A DNA stretch of 64,000 bases from Segetibacter sp. 3557_3 (GCF_004354985.1 NZ_SMSK01000002.1:62001-126000); one strand, 5' to 3'; counted from the stretch's first letter, positions 42,139 through 52,436 are shown. The notes: generated by a model from the sequence alone, not told the origin. Program-made: numbers and translations.

Positions 42139-42523
42139 GTGTTGAGAAAGGCACATCACGACCGAAGTTCATCGAGGCAAGGCTGCTAAATCTGTTTAGC
42201 ACGAACTTCTGGAATGACCAGGCTCCTGACACATATCTTCAACAAAGGCTCCGCAAGGGGCCTTTGTCATATACGGTTCCCTGGTTTGTGTCGCCTGCTG
42301 GATGACGCCGTAACACGGTACCAGTTGTTAAGCTCTTTTGCTGGGGTGATAGCACCGGTTATCTGATAGGCGAACAAGGGGCGTATTAGCGAGGTTCTGT
42401 TTGCTGTTGGTTCTCGATGCGTTCAGGACTTAAGTACATCATGGGCTTACTGCGTAACTTCAGGATGCCCTGAATATCTGTTTATTGGTTGTTGGATATG
42501 AATGGGAATTGTAAATTCAAGCT
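42139..42523. other. Gene-free stretch with a GCAA-loop hairpin
   Basis: 385 bp without a gene. At 42243-42266 is a hairpin CAAAGGCTCC-GCAA-GGGGCCTTTG: a ten-bp stem (one G-T pair) closed by a GNRA-type tetraloop. It is 105 bp after the transporter stop and lacks a T-tract, so it could be a 3'-end stabilising structure rather than a terminator. A shorter GCTAAA/TTTAGC inverted repeat lies just before it. Confidence 0.5.
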
Positions 42524-43729
42524 ATGGCCATTAACAAGTTTATGTTTGCAACCGGGATAGAGAATAGTTATCCCCTGATCGGTTTAGCGGATGGGACCAT
42601 GAAGCGGGTAGATGAAATGGAAAAAACCGGTCACTACAGTCGCTGGGAGGAGGACTTTCAGCTGGTTGGCGAACTGGGTATCCAGTTTTTACGATATGGC
42701 CCCCCGTATTATAGAACGCATCTTGGCCCGGGAAGGTACGACTGGAGTTTTGCGGACGAAACCTTTACGCGTTTGAAACAACTTGGCATTACTCCCCTGG
42801 CCGACCTTTGTCACTTTGGGGTGCCCGACTGGATGGGTAACTTTCAAAATCCTTCTTTTCCATATTATTTTGCAGAGTACGCTAAAGCATTTGCGCTTCG
42901 ATATCCCTGGGTGCAGTTCTACACACCCGTAAACGAAATCTTTATCGCTGCTACTTTTTCGGCGCAATACGGTTGATGGAATGAGCGTCTTGCTTCCGAC
43001 CGCGATTTTGTAAATGCACTCAAACATCTATGTAAAGCAAACCTGATGGCAATGGGGGCGATCCTGGAGGTTCAGCCTGAAGCCACCTTCATTCAAAGTG
43101 AAAGCTCAGAGTATTTTCACCCCGTTAACCCGGAGGCTGAAAAGTTGGCGAATTTCCTTAACCAGAAACGTTTTCTTTCGCTTGATTTAACTTATGGTTA
43201 CCCGATTAACGTTACCATGTACGAGTACCTGCTCGATAATGGGATGACCCGCGAAGAATACCATTGGTTTGAGGATCACCAGGTAACTGCACGATGTATA
43301 ATGGGAAATGACTATTACCTCACGAATGAGCACCTCGTTCATCCTGATGGTTTTACCACATCTGCAGGGGAGATATTCGGTTATTATACCATTACCCGGC
43401 AGTATTATAACCGGTACCGCTTACCAATCATGCATACTGAAACCAACAGAACGATGCCGGACTCGGTAGACTGGTTTTACAAGGAATGGACGAACGTGCA
43501 CAAACTTAAAAAAGACGGGATACCCATCGTTGGATTTACCTGGTACAGCTTGCTACACCAGGTAGATTGGGATAGTGCTTTGCGGCATGATCGCGGTGTG
43601 GTGAATGAACTCGGACTTTTTGATCTGGATAGGAAAATTATGCCTGTAGGGAAGGCATATAAAAAAGTCATCTCACAATGGAGAGATGTACTGGCAAATG
43701 AAAGCTATGGATTGTTATTTCGCGTTTAG
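42524..43729 (+). pseudogene. GH1-like glycosidase gene interrupted by one in-frame TGA
   Basis: A single frame encodes a 401-codon family-1-type glycosidase, except for TGA at codon 151 (42974-42976). Before it comes YTPVNEIFIAATFSAQYG, with the likely acid/base Glu138. After it, in the same frame, come WNERLASDRDFVNALKHL and, much later, MHTETNR, with the likely nucleophile Glu306. Homologous sequence is therefore continuous on both sides; the codon was probably TGG (Trp), giving GWWNE. Neither half has both catalytic residues, so without readthrough no active enzyme is made. There is no signal peptide, so the intact protein would be cytoplasmic. It is last in the pectin/hexuronate region, with no close partner. 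A sequencing error is the alternative. Confidence 0.85.
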
Positions 43730-43770
43730 TGCTCGTCTGTAGCACAAATTTCTATTCGGGCTTGCCGGGG

Positions 43771-44088
43771 TTAATTGCTGTTTGCAGGCTTGCTATTTTT
43801 TGCGCCATTTGCCAGTTCTTGTTGGCTACGCCGTGGCGATTGCTGAACCGCGGTGCGTTTTCGGGAAGAAGGCTTTGGTAACTTGCGGTGCACCGCAGTG
43901 GAGCTGTTTAAGGGAGGAGCCGCAAAGGGTTCCCTGCTGATTGTTCTTCTGGTGTTCGCATTTTCCAACACCAGGATTTTGGAACTAATGCGGTTTTGGA
44001 TATTCAAAGAAGGTTGGGCATTCGCCTGGAAGCTCAAAATCAGTAGAATAATGGGTAGATATTTGCCTAAATTTCTTAAAAGGGTCAA
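43771..44088 (-). CDS. Small predicted secreted protein of unknown function
   Basis: 105 residues from a TTG start (no ATG available). The N-terminus looks like a signal peptide (LGKYLPIILLILSFQANAQ). The rest is a basic, Ser/Pro/Arg-rich, low-complexity tail (KLPKPSSRKRTAVQQSPRRS). I do not recognise a family. A shorter frame on the other strand overlaps but has no comparable signature. It lies just downstream of, and on the same strand as, the YD-repeat-like gene. Confidence 0.45.
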   Translation of the reverse strand: MTLLRNLGKYLPIILLILSFQANAQPSLNIQNRISSKILVLENANTRRTISREPFAAPPLNSSTAVHRKLPKPSSRKRTAVQQSPRRSQQELANGAKNSKPANSN

Positions 44089-44143
44089 AGTGAGAAGGTT
44101 TGGATCTTTCTAGCACAAACTATGCCAACGACCAGCTTTGCGA

Positions 44144-44971
44144 CTACTGATAAACATATTCGATCTTTCCCATGTATTCCTTACGTTTATTGTAGACCAG
44201 TTCCTTGCTTTTTAACCCTTTGTCGTTGTAAGAATATTTCCAGATCAGGTAGTTCGCGCTGTTTATCTGGGCCTGCGTCATTTGGCTTATCCGCCCATTA
44301 GCGTCGTACTCAAAGATGTAATCCGGAAGCATTTGCCTGGCCTTACGGCTAAACCTGACAATGTCCGTTAGCCTGTTTTGATCATTATAGTAGTAATAAT
44401 AAGTCTCGATAACGCGCTTGTTTTTTGTCCAGGTTTCTTCGGCGATGTTCCCGGACTCATCCCGTGTGAAGTTTACCCTCGTTGTATCGATGCCATTTTT
44501 AATCTTAAGCATGCTTTCCGGCTTGCCGGCACTATTAAGCGTCCAGCGATGCTCTTCGTTACTGCTGAAGGTTCCGTCGAAGTCTTTACTGCTCGAAAGG
44601 GTGCGGATAAGATTACCGTTTGCATCGTAGTCGTAAGTAACGGTATTGATGGCATTCTGGCTGCTGTCGATCGTTTTATTGACTAAACCGTTTTCGAAGT
44701 AGCTGGTGAAAAAAGATTGGCCGCTGCCCGCCGAAGCTGAGCGAATGGTTATTTGCCGGGCATTGTTGCTGATGGTCTGCTCCATCACAAAGTCACTGCT
44801 CACCTGGTTGCCTTCGTAACTTACGGCATTAATCTTTTTAAGGCTATTATCCTTAATGAGTTTGTATTGGTGATTGGTAAGCTGGTTGCTAATGATGTCA
44901 CTATAATAATATTGCGCCTTCACGCTCACAGTTCCAAACACCGCTAAAATCAAAAATGCACTAAGTTTCAT
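44144..44971 (-). CDS. Secreted protein with YD/RHS-like repeats
   Basis: 275 residues with a signal peptide (MKLSAFLILAVFGTVSVKAQ). The body contains several segments of the Y-x-Y-D-x-x-G-x-[IL] type: TYDYDANGNLIRTL, FTRDESGNIAEE, YYYYNDQNRLTDIVRF, FEYDANGRISQM and YSYNDKGLKSKEL. These are as in RHS/YD repeats but spaced irregularly and without the long RHS core, toxin tip or linked immunity gene, so a small beta-rich periplasmic or surface protein is likely. Function unknown. Confidence 0.75.
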   Translation of the reverse strand: MKLSAFLILAVFGTVSVKAQYYYSDIISNQLTNHQYKLIKDNSLKKINAVSYEGNQVSSDFVMEQTISNNARQITIRSASAGSGQSFFTSYFENGLVNKTIDSSQNAINTVTYDYDANGNLIRTLSSSKDFDGTFSSNEEHRWTLNSAGKPESMLKIKNGIDTTRVNFTRDESGNIAEETWTKNKRVIETYYYYYNDQNRLTDIVRFSRKARQMLPDYIFEYDANGRISQMTQAQINSANYLIWKYSYNDKGLKSKELVYNKRKEYMGKIEYVYQ

Positions 44972-45088
44972 TCCTAAGTTATATTGCGACCAAATGTAAA
45001 TTCAATATCTGTTAACGAAAAAACATACTTCCTTTCAATTGCCGACGGCGAACCCCTTTGTAACGTATTTTTATCCAAATCTTAACAT

Positions 45089-46198
45089 GTGTCGCATTTC
45101 AAAGAACGAAAGGAGAAAAACTGCCTGAACTGTAGCGCTGAAGTACAAGGCCGGTATTGTCATGTTTGTGGCCAGGAGAATATCGAACCGCGGGAAACAT
45201 TCTGGCATTTAATAACGCACTTTGTTTACGACATCACACATTTCGATGGCAAGTTTTTCAGTACAAGCAGGCTGTTACTGTTTAAGCCTGGTTTGTTGTC
45301 GCTCGAGTACATGAAGGGCCGTAGGGTAAGCTACCTTAACCCGATAAAAATGTATGTTTTTACTTCGGCATTATTCTTCCTCTTCTTTTTTGCTGTAATT
45401 AAAGCCAAGGATAGCATCAAGATCAATAAGCCGAAAGCAAGAACAGTCGCAACTACCCTTAAGAAAATCGAACAAACCAATGCGACACTCAAGGAAGCCC
45501 TGGCGGATTCTGGTCTGCCTGATTTTTCAAGAACCATCATCCGGAATCGTCTTACCGACCTCGAAAAAGACATAGAAAGGCTAAAGGCCGATACGACGGA
45601 CCTCGAGGATCTCAATTACTATAAAGGAGTGAACGTTGGCCTGGATGATGTATATACAACGGCGGCGCAATATGACTCGGTTCAGCGGAATTTGCCCAGC
45701 AGCAAAAGGGACAACTGGGTAAAAAAACAAATGCGACGCCAGAGCATAGTAATTAAAGAAAAGTATGGTAATGATAAGCAAAGCCTGGCAAATGCGTACC
45801 TCGACCGGTTCATCCATTTTTTCCCGCAAATGATGTTCCTATCGCTTCCGCTGTTTGCTTTGATCTTATACCTGTTGTATGCGCGACGACGGAATAATTA
45901 TCTCTATGTTGATCACGTGATTTACTCCATCCATGTGTATTGCGCTGCTTTCATATTCTTTTTTGTTATGATTAGCCTTACAAAACTCAGCAACTTTTCC
46001 TGGCTGGGATGGTTGCAGGTGGTAAACTGGATAGTAGGACTGTATGCATTTTATTATGGTTACAAAGCATTAAGAAATTTCTATCAACAGGGCAGGGGCA
46101 AAACCATTGTTAAATATATTTTATTAACGATGTTGACCATGTTTCTGATGTCGATGATCTTCTTTGTATTTCTTATTTTTTCGGTGTTTGTTATTTAA
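45089..46198 (+). CDS. DUF3667 membrane protein
   Basis: 369 residues. The N-terminus is a treble-clef-like zinc motif, CLNCSAEVQGRYCHVCGQENI (four Cys), followed by the DUF3667 signature THFDGKFFSTSRLLLFKPGLL and MKGRRVSYLNPIKMYVF. One membrane helix lies near 85-105, then a charged, helical soluble segment (~110-240) and four hydrophobic segments near the C-terminus. The start is GTG at 45089; the ATG two bases earlier is in another frame. The role is unknown in the family. mazG starts 9 bp downstream, suggesting one operon. Confidence 0.85.
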   Translation: MSHFKERKEKNCLNCSAEVQGRYCHVCGQENIEPRETFWHLITHFVYDITHFDGKFFSTSRLLLFKPGLLSLEYMKGRRVSYLNPIKMYVFTSALFFLFFFAVIKAKDSIKINKPKARTVATTLKKIEQTNATLKEALADSGLPDFSRTIIRNRLTDLEKDIERLKADTTDLEDLNYYKGVNVGLDDVYTTAAQYDSVQRNLPSSKRDNWVKKQMRRQSIVIKEKYGNDKQSLANAYLDRFIHFFPQMMFLSLPLFALILYLLYARRRNNYLYVDHVIYSIHVYCAAFIFFFVMISLTKLSNFSWLGWLQVVNWIVGLYAFYYGYKALRNFYQQGRGKTIVKYILLTMLTMFLMSMIFFVFLIFSVFVI

Positions 46199-46207
46199 AC
46201 CTTTTTT

Positions 46208-46984
46208 ATGGCGCAACTGGAACAAAGCTTTTTGAAGTTGGTAGGGATCATGGATGAATTGCGGGAGAAGTGTCCGTGGGATCGCAAACAAACTATTGAA
46301 ACGTTACGTCCGTTAACGCTTGAGGAAACCTACGAGCTAACAGATGCAATTACCGACAAGAACTGGTCGCATATAAAAGAAGAACTGGGAGATTTATTGT
46401 TGCACATCATCTTTTATGCAAAAATCGGTGCTGAACAACAGCAGTTTTCACTGGAAGACGTCATTGAAGGGGTCAGTAACAAGTTGATTTCGCGTCACCC
46501 ACATATCTATGCCGATACTGTCGTGCAGGATGAGGAAGACGTAAAGAAAAACTGGGAACAGATAAAGATGAAAGAAGGAAAGAAGTCGGTGCTGAGTGGG
46601 GTGCCACCATCCCTTCCCGCTATTGTAAAAGCATCCCGGATCCAGGATAAGGCGACGCAGGTTGGCTTTGAGTGGGAAAACAAAGAAGACGTATGGAAAA
46701 AGGTAGAAGAGGAGATGATGGAACTACAGGAAGCGGTCGCAGAGAACGACGCCGGTCACATTGAAGAAGAATTTGGAGATGTGTTGTTTAGCCTTGTAAA
46801 CTATGCACGATTCTTGCAAGTTGACGCCGAAGGCGTACTTGAAAAAACCAACAAAAAATTTATACACAGGTTTACGCTTATGGAGGAAGAAGCTGCTAAA
46901 CAAAATCGTTCTCTTGCCGCGATGTCGCTTGCCGAAATGGATGCCATTTGGAACGACATCAAAAAACAAAGAAAACCCTCTTGA
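46208..46984 (+). CDS. mazG: Nucleoside triphosphate pyrophosphohydrolase
   Basis: 258 residues with two MazG-type helical domains. The N-terminal one has CPWDRKQTIETLRPLTLEE and EELGDLLLHIIFYAKIG (the EExxE/ExxD magnesium-binding pattern); the C-terminal one has EEEMMELQEAV and EEFGDVLFSLVNYARF. It hydrolyses NTPs, including aberrant ones, to NMP and pyrophosphate. Length and motif order agree with standard MazG. The end overlaps the beginning of the sensor kinase frame. Confidence 0.93.
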   Translation: MAQLEQSFLKLVGIMDELREKCPWDRKQTIETLRPLTLEETYELTDAITDKNWSHIKEELGDLLLHIIFYAKIGAEQQQFSLEDVIEGVSNKLISRHPHIYADTVVQDEEDVKKNWEQIKMKEGKKSVLSGVPPSLPAIVKASRIQDKATQVGFEWENKEDVWKKVEEEMMELQEAVAENDAGHIEEEFGDVLFSLVNYARFLQVDAEGVLEKTNKKFIHRFTLMEEEAAKQNRSLAAMSLAEMDAIWNDIKKQRKPS

Positions 46985-49900
46985 TACATTCCCTACGAAG
47001 AAGCGCTTATAAAAACGGCTATCTCATACTTACAGCCGCATGGCTGTATACCCTGTCCTTTATAATAATCAACTACCAAACTTATAGTTCGTCGCCCGGA
47101 CGGGTACAAACCCAATTTGAAAAGTATATTAAAGAGTCTGAGAATACCTTTAATTCGCTTGCCGCAGATACTGCAACCCTTTTTTCATTAACGAAAGACG
47201 ACCCGGGTCGCAGGGAAGAATTAATAAGCCTGAATGAGAAGCTGAACTTTTACGTATACGTTAAGGTTGGTGAAGACTACTTTTTAAGTTTCTGGAATAC
47301 GCATGTAGTTGTTCCGGCACAAGCAGATATCCAGGAACGCGACGGCAAATACGTTGTAAAGTATTCAAACGGTGAATACGAGCTGATCAAGAAAACCATC
47401 CGGGTACGCAACAAAACAATTGTTGCCGCGGGCATGGTTCCCCTGAGGTACCATTATTTCTGGAACAACAAGTACCTGCGCACATCGTTTCCTGCGTTCA
47501 AAAATCTTGAAGAACGATACGATTTACATATGGCCGATACGGGGATCGGCATACGTAACGGCAATGGTATACGCCTCTTTAACCTTGTTGAGAAGCCAAA
47601 AGGAAAACTGGCCTACACTGAATATGAACAGATCCCGCTTGTTATGCGGGTGGTCTCCATTTTGTTTCTGCTCATCTTTATCAATTCACTGGCCCTTGAT
47701 GTTGTTCGCTCGCATGGTTGGAAGATCGGGTTTACCTTTCTGATTATCGTGATCGTAGCCCTCAGGCTTTTGTCTTATTACTATAGCTTTCCGTTTGATT
47801 TCCGGCGACTTGAACTTTTCGACCAGCTGATTTATGCATCTACCTGGCTGCACCGTTCGCTTGGCGATTTGTTGATTAATACCATTCTTCTGTTTTGGGC
47901 AGTGACCTTTTTGAAATCTGTTGCTGAGCAAACAGTGACAGGCATGAAGAAAGTTGAAGGAAGAAAAAGCTGGCTGATTACGGCATGCTTGTGCGTGGTA
48001 TTGCTGGTTATGTCATTTGGCTCCGCCTCCCTTATCCGAAGCCTGATTGTAGACTCTGATATATCTTTTGAAGCCTCCAACTTTTTTAAGCTTTCCATAT
48101 ATAGCCTGATCAGTTTTCTGATTTTGTGCTTCATCGTGCTATCATTTTTTTACCTGTCGCACCTGGTTATCCTGCTGTTGCAAAAAGCAGATAATGGTTC
48201 CATTTCGCTGAAATACGTGTTTACTGCGGTACTCGGTCTAATGTTCCTGACTTTGCAGTTCGACAGTCCCTTGATCCTGGAGAACCTGCTTATTCTGTCA
48301 TGGCTCTTACTGTACCTGTTGCTTTTCGAATACCGTACTGTTGACCTTTTACAGCCGTTTATTCGTTCTTCATTTTTTATCATATGGCTCATACTGTTTG
48401 CAGCAAGTGTTTCATCCATCATCATTTATCAAAATCATAAAAAGGAATTACAGCAAAGAAGGCGTGTTGCAGAAAAGTTGATGGAACAAACCAACCCTGC
48501 AGGGCAAAACCTGATGAGTGTTGCAGTCACCTACTTTAGCAATCCCTTCCTCGCGGAAAACTTTCATCGCTTTAAATATGAGTCGAGCAATAAAGTAATT
48601 AAGGACAGTTTGATCGGTGAAAATTTTTCGGGTTACCTCAACAAATACGACACTCGTATTTATACTTTCGACTCACTTTTTAATCCGCTGTTTAACGATG
48701 ATGAGGCATCTTTCGAGGTGCTTACCAGTATCATCACTAACCAGGGAAAAAAGACCGGTATTCCCAATCTTCACTATTACGAGAACAGCCTGGCGAGTTT
48801 CAGTTACTTATACCAGCGAACAATCAAAAACTTCGACAATCAAACACTGGGGTACTTTTTCGTAATTGCTCGTCCTAAGGGATATAAAAGCGAATCGCTG
48901 ATACCCGAGTTATTCAAGCAGGTGAAGGACGTTAGTGATGATCTTAATGTAAATTACTCTTACGCCGTTTATAACAAAGGACAAATTGCGACCAATTTCG
49001 GCGACCATGAATTTCCCTCAACCCTGCAGGGCAAGGATTATCCTTTGCTTGATTTTGAGTTCAGGAAGTTTGGAGACAATAACGAGCTGTGGCACAAATC
49101 CGGGAATAAGGTGGTGGTGGTAGTTAAAAAAGGCCGGATTTTTTACGATGCCATTACCTTGTTTGCCTACCTCTTTGGCTCCTTTTTATTCATTATTATC
49201 ATATTTCACCTTGGGAGTTTCCTGTTTCGGTCACGCTTCAGGTGGCGGGGTATGCGAACCGCCTTTCGTTTTAGTATCCGGAGCCAGATCCAGTTTACGA
49301 TTGTATTTATTTGCATTTTCTCGTTTGTGATTATAGGTATCGCCACCATTAAATTCTATGTAGCACGCTATAAGAAATCAAACGTTGAAATGCTGGTACG
49401 CTCAATTACTATGATGGCGAATGAACTCCAGAGCCAGATTGCCAGCCGCACCATGTTCGACAGTTCGATTAACCTTGGACAGCAAAAGCCCACCCAGCAA
49501 ATCGAAGCAACAATTGCGACTATTTCAGAGATACACGGTCACGATGTAAACTTTTACAACGTTAATGGTTTGCTACTAAACTCTACCCAGCCGTACATCT
49601 ATCACAAGCACATTCTTAGTGAAATGATGGACCCACGTGCATACTATCAGCTTCATTATAAGCGCAACCTCAGGTACCTTCAAAAAGAGTTCGTGGGCCG
49701 TTTTCAATACGAAAGTATATACACCCCCGTGAAAGGGCATGATGGCCAGACCTATGCCTATGTAAACATTCCATACCTTAATTCAGAAAAACAACTCAAC
49801 CAGGAAATCTCAAATTTCCTGGTCACCCTGATCAACTTAAATGCGTTCATATTCGTGTTTGCAAGTGCTATTGCTTTACTGTTAACAAACCGCATCATCC

Positions 49901-50772
49901 GCTCCTTTACGCTGATTGGAAATAAAATGCGCGACATCAATCTCGGGCACTACAACGAAGAAATTACCTGGAAGAGCAATGATGAAATTGGTTCATTGGT
50001 GCTGGAGTACAATAAGATGGTAAACAAGCTTGAAGAAAGTGCGCAGGCCCTTGCCAAAAGTGAGCGCGAAGGAGCATGGCGCGAAATGGCAAGACAGGTG
50101 GCACACGAGATTAAGAATCCGCTTACGCCTATGAAGCTAAGCATACAATACCTGCAGCGTGCGATTGACGAAAAGAAACCGGATGTGCAGGAACTGGCAC
50201 AGCGGGTATCGGCTACCCTTGTCGAGCAGATAGACCAGCTTGCAAAAATTGCGTCAGACTTCTCGCAATTTGCGAACATCGGCAACGTAAAAAAAGAGGT
50301 TTTTGATATTAATGATGTGCTGGATTCCATTGTTAACCTGCACAGCACCAACGACCGGCTGGAGCTACATTGGGAGAAGTCGGGTTCCCGCTCGCTCCTG
50401 AATGCCGACAGGGTGCAAATCAATCGTTTGTTCACTAACCTTATACAGAACGCAATTGAGGCCAGCTCAGGAAGTGGTTCGGCATATATTAAGATTACCG
50501 AGGAGGTGAGCGATGACCAGATTACCATTAGTGTTCAGGACCATGGCCAGGGCATTAAGCCGGAGATGTATGACCGGATCTTCACCCCCAACTTTACGAC
50601 AAAAAGTTCCGGTACGGGTCTTGGACTGGCAATATGCAAAGGCATTGTCGAGAAAGCAAACGGGTCAATCTGGTTTGTTACGTCGCCGGGGGAAGGAACC
50701 AGTTTTTATGTAACCCTGCCCCTGTACATGCCGGAGAAAGAAAGACAAACCACTGCAGCTGTCCTGGCTTAA
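46948..50772 (+). CDS. Large NtrY-type sensor histidine kinase
   Basis: 1274 residues from ATG 46948, overlapping mazG by 37 bp; a start at TTG 46981 would also precede the first membrane helix (YLILTAAWLYTLSFIIIN). A first extracytoplasmic domain is followed by a block of about eight hydrophobic segments (~235-500), a second sensor region, two more helices, and then a HAMP domain (after FVFASAIALLLTNRII, ~1000-1045). The HisKA box MARQVAHEIKNPLTPMKLS carries His1053. HATPase motifs are NLIQNAIEASS, DHGQGIKPE and GTGLGLAICKGI. It is a membrane sensor kinase with an unusually large membrane part. No response regulator gene is adjacent, so its partner is elsewhere. Confidence 0.88.
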   Translation: MERHQKTKKTLLIHSLRRSAYKNGYLILTAAWLYTLSFIIINYQTYSSSPGRVQTQFEKYIKESENTFNSLAADTATLFSLTKDDPGRREELISLNEKLNFYVYVKVGEDYFLSFWNTHVVVPAQADIQERDGKYVVKYSNGEYELIKKTIRVRNKTIVAAGMVPLRYHYFWNNKYLRTSFPAFKNLEERYDLHMADTGIGIRNGNGIRLFNLVEKPKGKLAYTEYEQIPLVMRVVSILFLLIFINSLALDVVRSHGWKIGFTFLIIVIVALRLLSYYYSFPFDFRRLELFDQLIYASTWLHRSLGDLLINTILLFWAVTFLKSVAEQTVTGMKKVEGRKSWLITACLCVVLLVMSFGSASLIRSLIVDSDISFEASNFFKLSIYSLISFLILCFIVLSFFYLSHLVILLLQKADNGSISLKYVFTAVLGLMFLTLQFDSPLILENLLILSWLLLYLLLFEYRTVDLLQPFIRSSFFIIWLILFAASVSSIIIYQNHKKELQQRRRVAEKLMEQTNPAGQNLMSVAVTYFSNPFLAENFHRFKYESSNKVIKDSLIGENFSGYLNKYDTRIYTFDSLFNPLFNDDEASFEVLTSIITNQGKKTGIPNLHYYENSLASFSYLYQRTIKNFDNQTLGYFFVIARPKGYKSESLIPELFKQVKDVSDDLNVNYSYAVYNKGQIATNFGDHEFPSTLQGKDYPLLDFEFRKFGDNNELWHKSGNKVVVVVKKGRIFYDAITLFAYLFGSFLFIIIIFHLGSFLFRSRFRWRGMRTAFRFSIRSQIQFTIVFICIFSFVIIGIATIKFYVARYKKSNVEMLVRSITMMANELQSQIASRTMFDSSINLGQQKPTQQIEATIATISEIHGHDVNFYNVNGLLLNSTQPYIYHKHILSEMMDPRAYYQLHYKRNLRYLQKEFVGRFQYESIYTPVKGHDGQTYAYVNIPYLNSEKQLNQEISNFLVTLINLNAFIFVFASAIALLLTNRIIRSFTLIGNKMRDINLGHYNEEITWKSNDEIGSLVLEYNKMVNKLEESAQALAKSEREGAWREMARQVAHEIKNPLTPMKLSIQYLQRAIDEKKPDVQELAQRVSATLVEQIDQLAKIASDFSQFANIGNVKKEVFDINDVLDSIVNLHSTNDRLELHWEKSGSRSLLNADRVQINRLFTNLIQNAIEASSGSGSAYIKITEEVSDDQITISVQDHGQGIKPEMYDRIFTPNFTTKSSGTGLGLAICKGIVEKANGSIWFVTSPGEGTSFYVTLPLYMPEKERQTTAAVLA

Positions 50773-51017
50773 ATTCTACAAGTCTTTAGTAATCCATATA
50801 CTTCAGCGGAAATGAGGTTTACGTACTGTTCAAGTTCAAGAGGCATTCGGCTGCTATTTTTTACCTGCGGTTGCCGCTGAGCCTGAGTCAATAGACTAGT
50901 AAAAAAATTTCACCCGTATAGTACGCTTCGGCAATCAACTTCAATTTTTATCTCAATCCTCCGCATCATGCATTTCAGCTGATGTTGCTAACTCTTGAGC
51001 CATAGTAAACACAAGAA

Positions 51018-51041
51018 AGGCTGTTCCACTCGGAACAGCCT
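51018..51041 (-). terminator. Hairpin terminator, probably for the YihY gene
   Basis: Perfect 10-bp stem AGGCTGTTCC/GGAACAGCCT with an ACTC loop. On the minus strand it is followed by TTCTTGTGTTT. The rest of the 374-bp gap between the kinase and YihY genes shows nothing else clear. Confidence 0.65.
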
Positions 51042-51146
51042 CTACCAATTATTTTAATCACCTATTGCCATTGACGTTGAGTATGGCTAAACTATCTTCT
51101 TGCCTTAGCTGCTCCTTTTTCTAATACTCACGCTTTCGATACCGAG

Positions 51147-52151
51147 TTACTTCTTGTGGACAACTTTAGAGCCTTCGGCATGCGCTTCCTGTATAGATTC
51201 ATTTTTAGACTCTACCTCAACCACTTTGGTTACCACAGCATAGTGATTCGGTCTTATTTCTGAACCATATTTCATTGCCCAGGCTTTCGTGAATTCCGCT
51301 CCCAGGTAAAGGATGATTGAAGAGTAATACACCCAAAGCAGCAGGATTACAAGTGAACCCGCCGCACCATAAGTACTGCCGACATTACTTTTGCTGATGT
51401 AAAAAGAGATTCCAAATTTACCTAGCATAAACAGGAGTGAAGTTACAAAAGCCCCAACCATAACATCTTTCCACCTGATTTCTGCATCGGGTAACACCTT
51501 GAAGATCACCGCAAAAATAAGCGAGGTCACTGTAAGAGTTATAGCGACGTTAATGACGTAAAACATAATTACTGTCACGTCAGGAAAGCGCCTCATCAGC
51601 CGCTCACTAAATCCATCAATGATAGCTGTAACCCCCAACGAAACCAGCAATAAAAATCCAAGACTTGCAATTACAGAAAAGGAAAGAAACCGGTTTTGAA
51701 GCATCTTCAGCCAACCTTTTTTAGGCTTTGGTTTTAAACCCCATATGGTATTAATGGAGTCCTGGATTTCACCAAAGACGGTTGTGGCACCAATTAGCAG
51801 CGTAATACCACCAATAATTGCGGCCGTAGTGCTTTTCCCCGCAAGGGATGCGTTTTTGATGATTGTTTGTAGCTGCTCCGCGGTGTCTGCTCCAACAAAG
51901 CCTTTCAGTTGTCCATAAATTTGCCCCTCAATAGCTTCTCTTCCGAGGAAAATACCGCAGAGTGAAATGATCAGCACCAGCAAGGGTCCCAGCGAGAAAA
52001 CAGTATAATAAGCTAGTGATCCGCTCATCTTGGTTATCTTATGTTCCCCGAAACCTGTAAACGAATTCTTTATTACTTCCCAGATCCCTTTAAAACTTAC
52101 CTTTTGCTTCATAAAATACGGTTTAAACCAGGTATGCAAAAAATCTACCAT
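51147..52151 (-). CDS. YihY/BrkB family inner membrane protein
   Basis: 334 residues from the start chosen at 52151, which has AAGGG a few bases upstream; ATG 52112 is equally possible, and the frame is open further upstream to 52334 with sequence that looks non-coding. The family hallmark LAYYTVFSLGPLLVLIISLCG follows an amphipathic N-terminus. Six hydrophobic segments can be traced, ending with ILLLWVYYSSIILYLGAEFTKAWA, the conserved C-terminal motif. The family was once called ribonuclease BN, but members are membrane proteins of uncertain transport or envelope function. It is monocistronic. Confidence 0.88.
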   Translation of the reverse strand: MVDFLHTWFKPYFMKQKVSFKGIWEVIKNSFTGFGEHKITKMSGSLAYYTVFSLGPLLVLIISLCGIFLGREAIEGQIYGQLKGFVGADTAEQLQTIIKNASLAGKSTTAAIIGGITLLIGATTVFGEIQDSINTIWGLKPKPKKGWLKMLQNRFLSFSVIASLGFLLLVSLGVTAIIDGFSERLMRRFPDVTVIMFYVINVAITLTVTSLIFAVIFKVLPDAEIRWKDVMVGAFVTSLLFMLGKFGISFYISKSNVGSTYGAAGSLVILLLWVYYSSIILYLGAEFTKAWAMKYGSEIRPNHYAVVTKVVEVESKNESIQEAHAEGSKVVHKK

Positions 52152-52436
52152 CAAACCCTTGTGTTCAGTTTTATCCGGATGTTCGTTAACATCCCTGTGA
52201 CATTCATTTAAAACTACCCGGTTGATGGCAGGATATTGAACCGGTATGCTCCTGGTCTTTGAGTTACGATTCTTCAGTTCATTGCAGGTCGACAAAAAAC
52301 TGTGCCAGTAGAGGGTTGCTATATGTCTCTTCAATTAGAACCCCAGGTCGGTTAATGAGGAAACCTCTTCGACCAAGCCCCAGTTTATCAATTGTAGATC
52401 GTTGCGCCGGGCCCCCATTTATTAGCAGGTTTTACT

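Noticed and set aside
43853-44113. Plus-strand 86-codon frame opposite the small secreted protein
   Set aside because: The minus strand has a signal peptide and continues the direction of its neighbour; the plus frame has neither.
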